The notes beneath the pieces are model-generated. The model was not told the origin of the DNA and did no database searches. It saw only the letters and a list, made by a program, of their open reading frames with translations. Both the position numbers and the translations under genes were made by a program. From the NCBI GenBank assembly GCA_029865675.1, contig JARXAU010000235.1, positions 1-9,302 on the forward strand: a DNA stretch of 9,302 nucleotides, written 5' to 3'. Positions 6,923-9,302 of the stretch are shown one piece after another. The stretch is from Rhodoferax sp. GTDB taxonomy: Bacteria; Pseudomonadota; Gammaproteobacteria; Burkholderiales; Burkholderiaceae_C. The stretch's first letter is position 1. Each line of letters begins with the position of its first letter.

Positions 6923-6928
6923 CCCCCT
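6923..6928 (-). promoter_or_regulatory. Ribosome binding site of exbB, overlapping a palindrome
   Basis: On the minus strand AGGGGG lies 8 bases before the GTG at 6914 and decides that start. The perfect 10-base palindrome GGGATATCCC at 6916-6925 covers half of the site and the spacer. Confidence 0.7.
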
Positions 6929-6950
6929 AAATTCATTGCTATCAAGGCAT

Positions 6951-6976
6951 TATCCGGGATTGTTCCGCTGCGGATA
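6951..6976. promoter_or_regulatory. Possible operator in the exbB-xseA divergent gap
   Basis: TATCCG at 6951-6956 and CGGATA at 6971-6976 form a perfect 6-base inverted repeat with 14 bases between. It lies in the middle of the 82-base gap between the divergent starts. A minus-strand GATAAT-like -10 overlaps its left arm, without a clear -35. This may be a shared control site, but a match of this size could arise by chance. Confidence 0.25.
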
Positions 6977-6996
6977 GCGCGCTGCCAAGACCCCCC

Positions 6997-8319
6997 ATGC
7001 TCGACGTAAATCCTGTGATTCGCAAAGCTCCTCCCGTATGGAGTGTGGGCGCCCTGTGCCACGCCATTGCCGACGCGCTAGACGCCCGATTTAACCCGGT
7101 GCGCGTGGCGGGCGAGGTCAGCGGCTTTGTACGCGCCGCCAGCGGCCACTGCTATTTTTCGCTCAAAGACGATAGCGGTCAGATTCGCTGCGCCATGTTC
7201 AAGCGCGCCGCGGGCGGCCTGGACTTTGCGCCGCGCGACGGCCAGCGGGTCGAGGTCTCGGGCCGCCTGGGCGTGTACCAGCCGCGCGGCGAGCTGCAAC
7301 TGGTGGTGGAAAGCATGGCGCGCGCGGGCGAGGGCACGTTGTTTGAGCAGTTTTTGCAGCTCAAGGCCAAGCTCGAAGCGCAGGGCTTGTTTGACGCAGC
7401 GCACAAGCGCCCCATGCCCCGCCAGGTGCGCGGCATTGGCCTGGTCACCTCGCTCGGGGCAGCGGCGCTGCACGATGTGGTCACCGCGCTGCAGCGGCGT
7501 GCGCCGCACATTCCGGTGGTGCTGGCCCCGGCCAGCGTGCAAGGCGCGGGGGCTGCGGCTGAAGTCTGCCAGGCCTTGCAGCAGCTTTACGCCATGGCCG
7601 TGGCCGAGCCAAATCCTGACCCTGCGGGCGCAGTGCCCATCGATGTGATCTTGTTGGTGCGCGGCGGGGGCGCCATGGAAGACCTGTGGGCGTTCAACGA
7701 CGAAACACTGGCGCGCACCGTGTTTGACAGCCCGGTGCCGGTGGTGGCGGGCATTGGCCATGAAACGGACTTCACGATTGCCGACTTTGTGGCCGACCTG
7801 CGGGCGCCCACGCCCACCGCGGCCGCCGAGCTGTGCGCGCCTGCGCGCCAAGAGGCGCTCGACGCCGCCGCCTGGCTGCAAGACCGCATGCAGACCGCCG
7901 CCTACCGCGCGCTGGACCGCCGCGCCCAGGCGCTGGACTTGGCCACCTCCCATTTGGGGCGACCCTCTGCGGCGGTGGCGCGGATGCAATTGGCGCTGGC
8001 GTCTTTGGGGCAGCGGCTGGGGCAGGCCTTGCCCCCGCGTTTGCAAGTGCCGCAGGTCGCGCTAGACCGCTTGCAAACTGCGCTGGGAGTGGCTGCCCGC
8101 CGGGGGCTACAAGCCCAGGCGCATCGCCTCCAGGCGCTGGAGCTGCGCTTGGGCCTGCTCGATCCGCATTTGGTGCTTGCTAGAGGCTTTGCTTGGCTCA
8201 CCGACGAGCAGGGCCGGGCGCTCACCCACGCCGCGCAACTGCATGTTGACCAGCGCGTTGAGGCCACTTTGGCCGACGGCCGGGTGGCTCTGCGCGTCGA
8301 GTCCCTGCTTAGCAATTAG
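6997..8319 (+). CDS. xseA: Exodeoxyribonuclease VII large subunit
   Basis: XseA is the catalytic large subunit of exonuclease VII, which degrades single-stranded DNA from both ends with the small subunit XseB. The 440 residues are near the usual 400-460. An OB-fold domain occupies about 15-105 (GEVSGF at 39-44, YFSLKD at 53-58). The catalytic domain contains LEAQGLFD (126-133), GLVTSLGAAALHDVV (148-162), RGGGAMEDLWAFND (222-235) and GHETDFTIADFVADLRAPTPTAAAE (254-278). A long Ala/Arg/Gln/Leu-rich helical region follows (about 285-395), then the conserved end with LARGFAWLTD. The ATG at 6997 is preceded by six C and no clear Shine-Dalgarno, so translation may be weak. xseB is not in the window. 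The gene is divergent from exbB, and sodB follows 47 bases later on the same strand. Confidence 0.96.
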   Translation: MLDVNPVIRKAPPVWSVGALCHAIADALDARFNPVRVAGEVSGFVRAASGHCYFSLKDDSGQIRCAMFKRAAGGLDFAPRDGQRVEVSGRLGVYQPRGELQLVVESMARAGEGTLFEQFLQLKAKLEAQGLFDAAHKRPMPRQVRGIGLVTSLGAAALHDVVTALQRRAPHIPVVLAPASVQGAGAAAEVCQALQQLYAMAVAEPNPDPAGAVPIDVILLVRGGGAMEDLWAFNDETLARTVFDSPVPVVAGIGHETDFTIADFVADLRAPTPTAAAELCAPARQEALDAAAWLQDRMQTAAYRALDRRAQALDLATSHLGRPSAAVARMQLALASLGQRLGQALPPRLQVPQVALDRLQTALGVAARRGLQAQAHRLQALELRLGLLDPHLVLARGFAWLTDEQGRALTHAAQLHVDQRVEATLADGRVALRVESLLSN

Positions 8320-8323
8320 TTTC

Positions 8324-8329
8324 TACAAT
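8324..8329 (+). promoter_or_regulatory. Possible -10 element for sodB
   Basis: TACAAT lies 38 bases before the sodB start, just after the xseA stop. It matches the sigma-70 -10 consensus at 5 of 6 bases. I find no good -35 at the usual spacing inside the end of xseA, so this is tentative. It would let sodB be transcribed independently of xseA. Confidence 0.35.
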
Positions 8330-8353
8330 CCACCGTTTTAACCACCCCCGCCC

Positions 8354-8359
8354 AGAGGA
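8354..8359 (+). promoter_or_regulatory. Ribosome binding site of sodB
   Basis: AGAGGA lies 7 bases before the ATG at 8367. The whole spacer is seven consecutive C, so any change in tract length would shift the spacing. Confidence 0.75.
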
Positions 8360-8366
8360 CCCCCCC

Positions 8367-8948
8367 ATGGAACACACCCTGCCCGCACTGCCCTACGCCA
8401 TTGACGCATTGGCCCCCGCCTATTCCCAGGAAACGCTGGAGTTTCACCACGGCAAGCACCACAACGCCTACGTCGTCAACCTCAACAGCCTGCAAAAAGG
8501 CACCGAGTTTGAGGCCATGGCGCTCGAAGAAATCATCAAAAAATCCAGCGGCGGCATCTACAACAATTCCGCACAAATCTGGAACCACACCTTTTTCTGG
8601 AACTGCATGAAGCCCCAAGGCGGCGGCGAACCCACCGGCGCGCTGGCTGCCGCCATCACCGCCAAGTGGGGCAGCTACGCCGCCTTCAAAGAAGCCTTCG
8701 TCAAGTCGGCCGTGGGCAACTTTGGTTCGGGCTGGACCTGGCTGGTGAAAAAAGCCGACGGCTCGGTGGACATCGTCAACATGGGCGCCGCTGGCACGCC
8801 GCTGACCACCGGCGACACCGCCCTCTTGACCGTAGACGTGTGGGAACACGCTTACTACATCGACTACCGCAACGCGCGCCCCAAGTTTGTTGAAACCTTT
8901 CTCGACAAGTTGGTGAACTGGTCCTTCGCGGAAGCCAACTTCGCCTGA
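8367..8948 (+). CDS. sodB: Superoxide dismutase, iron type
   Basis: SodB converts superoxide to oxygen and hydrogen peroxide in the cytoplasm. The 193 residues equal the usual length of bacterial iron SODs. The four metal ligands are visible: His27 (LEFHHGKHH), His74 (IWNHTF), Asp157 and His161 (DVWEHAYY). Gln70 in NNSAQIWNH and the alanines in the MGAAGTPL segment (about 139-146) are the pattern of iron rather than manganese enzymes, where the active-site Gln comes from the other domain; cambialistic activity cannot be excluded. The start has a good AGAGGA site. No signal peptide is seen, so it is cytosolic. It lies 47 bases after xseA on the same strand and is followed by a strong terminator. 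Confidence 0.97.
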   Translation: MEHTLPALPYAIDALAPAYSQETLEFHHGKHHNAYVVNLNSLQKGTEFEAMALEEIIKKSSGGIYNNSAQIWNHTFFWNCMKPQGGGEPTGALAAAITAKWGSYAAFKEAFVKSAVGNFGSGWTWLVKKADGSVDIVNMGAAGTPLTTGDTALLTVDVWEHAYYIDYRNARPKFVETFLDKLVNWSFAEANFA

Positions 8949-8958
8949 GCAGGTTGCG

Positions 8959-8974
8959 GGCGCCCATCGGCGCC
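8959..8974 (+). repeat. GC-rich hairpin just after sodB
   Basis: GGCGCC at 8959-8964 and GGCGCC at 8969-8974 pair around the loop CATC. It lies 10 bases after the sodB stop and directly before the terminator. It has no T tract of its own and might stabilise the mRNA 3' end. Each arm is itself palindromic, so chance in GC-rich DNA is possible. Confidence 0.35.
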
Positions 8975-8980
8975 GCGCTG

Positions 8981-9018
8981 AAAAAAAAGCCCCAAGGCGC
9001 GCAGCCTCGGGGCTTTTT
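8981..9018. terminator. Bidirectional terminator between sodB and the DUF192 gene
   Basis: GCCCC at 8989-8993 pairs with GGGGC at 9009-9013. An inner stem AGGC (8995-8998) with GCCT (9004-9007) sits inside it after one mismatch. Eight A precede and five T follow, so it can act on both strands, for sodB and for the converging DUF192 gene. Confidence 0.9.
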
Positions 9019-9058
9019 CTTTGGTCTTGCCTGTTTGGTCTTGTCTGGCCGGCTCGAC

Positions 9059-9302
9059 CTAGTTGCCGAAGGGGCTGCCACGCAGCTTCAGTCCGGCCTT
9101 CATGCCGCGTTTGGCGAACCAACCTTGCGGCACTTCCAGGGCAAAGCGCACCGGCTTGGCCGAGCAATGCGACTCGTCAGACCGTGGCGTCATGTCGGCC
9201 AGGTTCACGATGGTGCCGTCGTCCGCAATGAAGGCTATGGTCAGTGGCACGTAGGTGTTGCGCATCCAGAAGCAGCGCACACCCGCCGTCTCATTGACGA
9301 AC
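9059..9302 (-). CDS. DUF192 family protein, C-terminal part (cut by right edge)
   Basis: This is the C-terminal 80 or so residues of a DUF192 protein, ending at a TAG at 9059-9061. The reading frame stays open to the window edge, and the visible part begins FVNETAGVRCFWMRNT. The CFWMRNTYVPLTIAFI motif, followed by DDGTIVNLADM and by ALEVPQGWFAKRGMKAG, is characteristic of the family. DUF192 proteins are small, often around 150 residues, commonly exported, and of unknown function; the N-terminus that would show a signal peptide lies outside. An in-frame GTG at 9280 should not be taken as the start, because the family match continues upstream of it. The gene converges on sodB and shares its terminator. 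Confidence 0.88.
   Translation of the reverse strand, partial: FVNETAGVRCFWMRNTYVPLTIAFIADDGTIVNLADMTPRSDESHCSAKPVRFALEVPQGWFAKRGMKAGLKLRGSPFGN

Noticed and set aside
7078..8046. 322-residue open frame on the minus strand across xseA
   Set aside because: It is antisense to a conserved xseA, with an Arg/His/Gln/Gly-rich low-complexity composition and no domain.
8316..9167. 283-residue open frame on the minus strand over sodB and its terminator
   Set aside because: It runs through sodB and the terminator hairpin and overlaps the DUF192 gene in another frame, so it is a composition artefact.
1..9302. Mobile element, prophage, defence or other undescribed system
   Set aside because: No transposase, integrase, flanking direct repeats, tRNA, CRISPR repeats or GC shift is visible. 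All genes fall into conserved housekeeping families in an order familiar for Burkholderiales.

Overview
The window looks like chromosomal core DNA of a betaproteobacterium, most likely Burkholderiales and probably family Comamonadaceae (a Rhodoferax/Polaromonas/Acidovorax-like organism). This placement is an inference from the high GC content, the wording of the proteins, and the gene order exbB-exbD-lpxK-ycaR-kdsB-adk with xseA and sodB alongside. I see no mobile element, CRISPR array, tRNA, rRNA, prophage or toxin/defence module. Nearly every base is accounted for by recognisable housekeeping genes, and no gap exceeds 300 bases.

Layout. (1) Positions 1-688, minus strand: the N-terminal 229 residues of a class I [4Fe-4S] fumarase, running off the left edge. 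(2) A 226-base divergent intergenic region holds three short inverted repeats in front of acs. (3) Positions 915-2912, plus strand: acs, AMP-forming acetyl-CoA synthetase, ending at a symmetric terminator shared with adk, which converges on it. (4) Positions 3010-6914, minus strand: a compact cluster transcribed exbB, exbD, lpxK, ycaR-like, kdsB, then adk after a 146-base gap. Two junctions overlap by 4 bases (ATGA between exbB and exbD, GTGA between ycaR and kdsB), and exbD-lpxK are 4 bases apart. (5) Positions 6997-8319, plus strand: xseA (exonuclease VII large subunit), divergent from exbB. (6) Positions 8367-8948, plus strand: sodB (iron superoxide dismutase), followed by a strong terminator. 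(7) Positions 9059-9302, minus strand: the C-terminal part of a DUF192 protein, cut by the right edge.

How the genes fit together. Acs and fumarase both serve acetate and central carbon oxidation, and they share a divergent control region. The minus-strand cluster serves the outer envelope: LpxK phosphorylates the lipid A precursor, KdsB activates Kdo for attachment to lipid A, and ExbB/ExbD form a proton-driven inner-membrane motor. Adk supplies adenylate balance. XseA and SodB deal with DNA ends and superoxide.

The hunt produced only modest leads: the dyad cluster before acs, an eight-base G tract inside exbB, a YcaR homologue with only one cysteine, C tracts directly before the xseA and sodB starts, and a palindrome over the exbB ribosome binding site. 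I found no convincing undescribed system.
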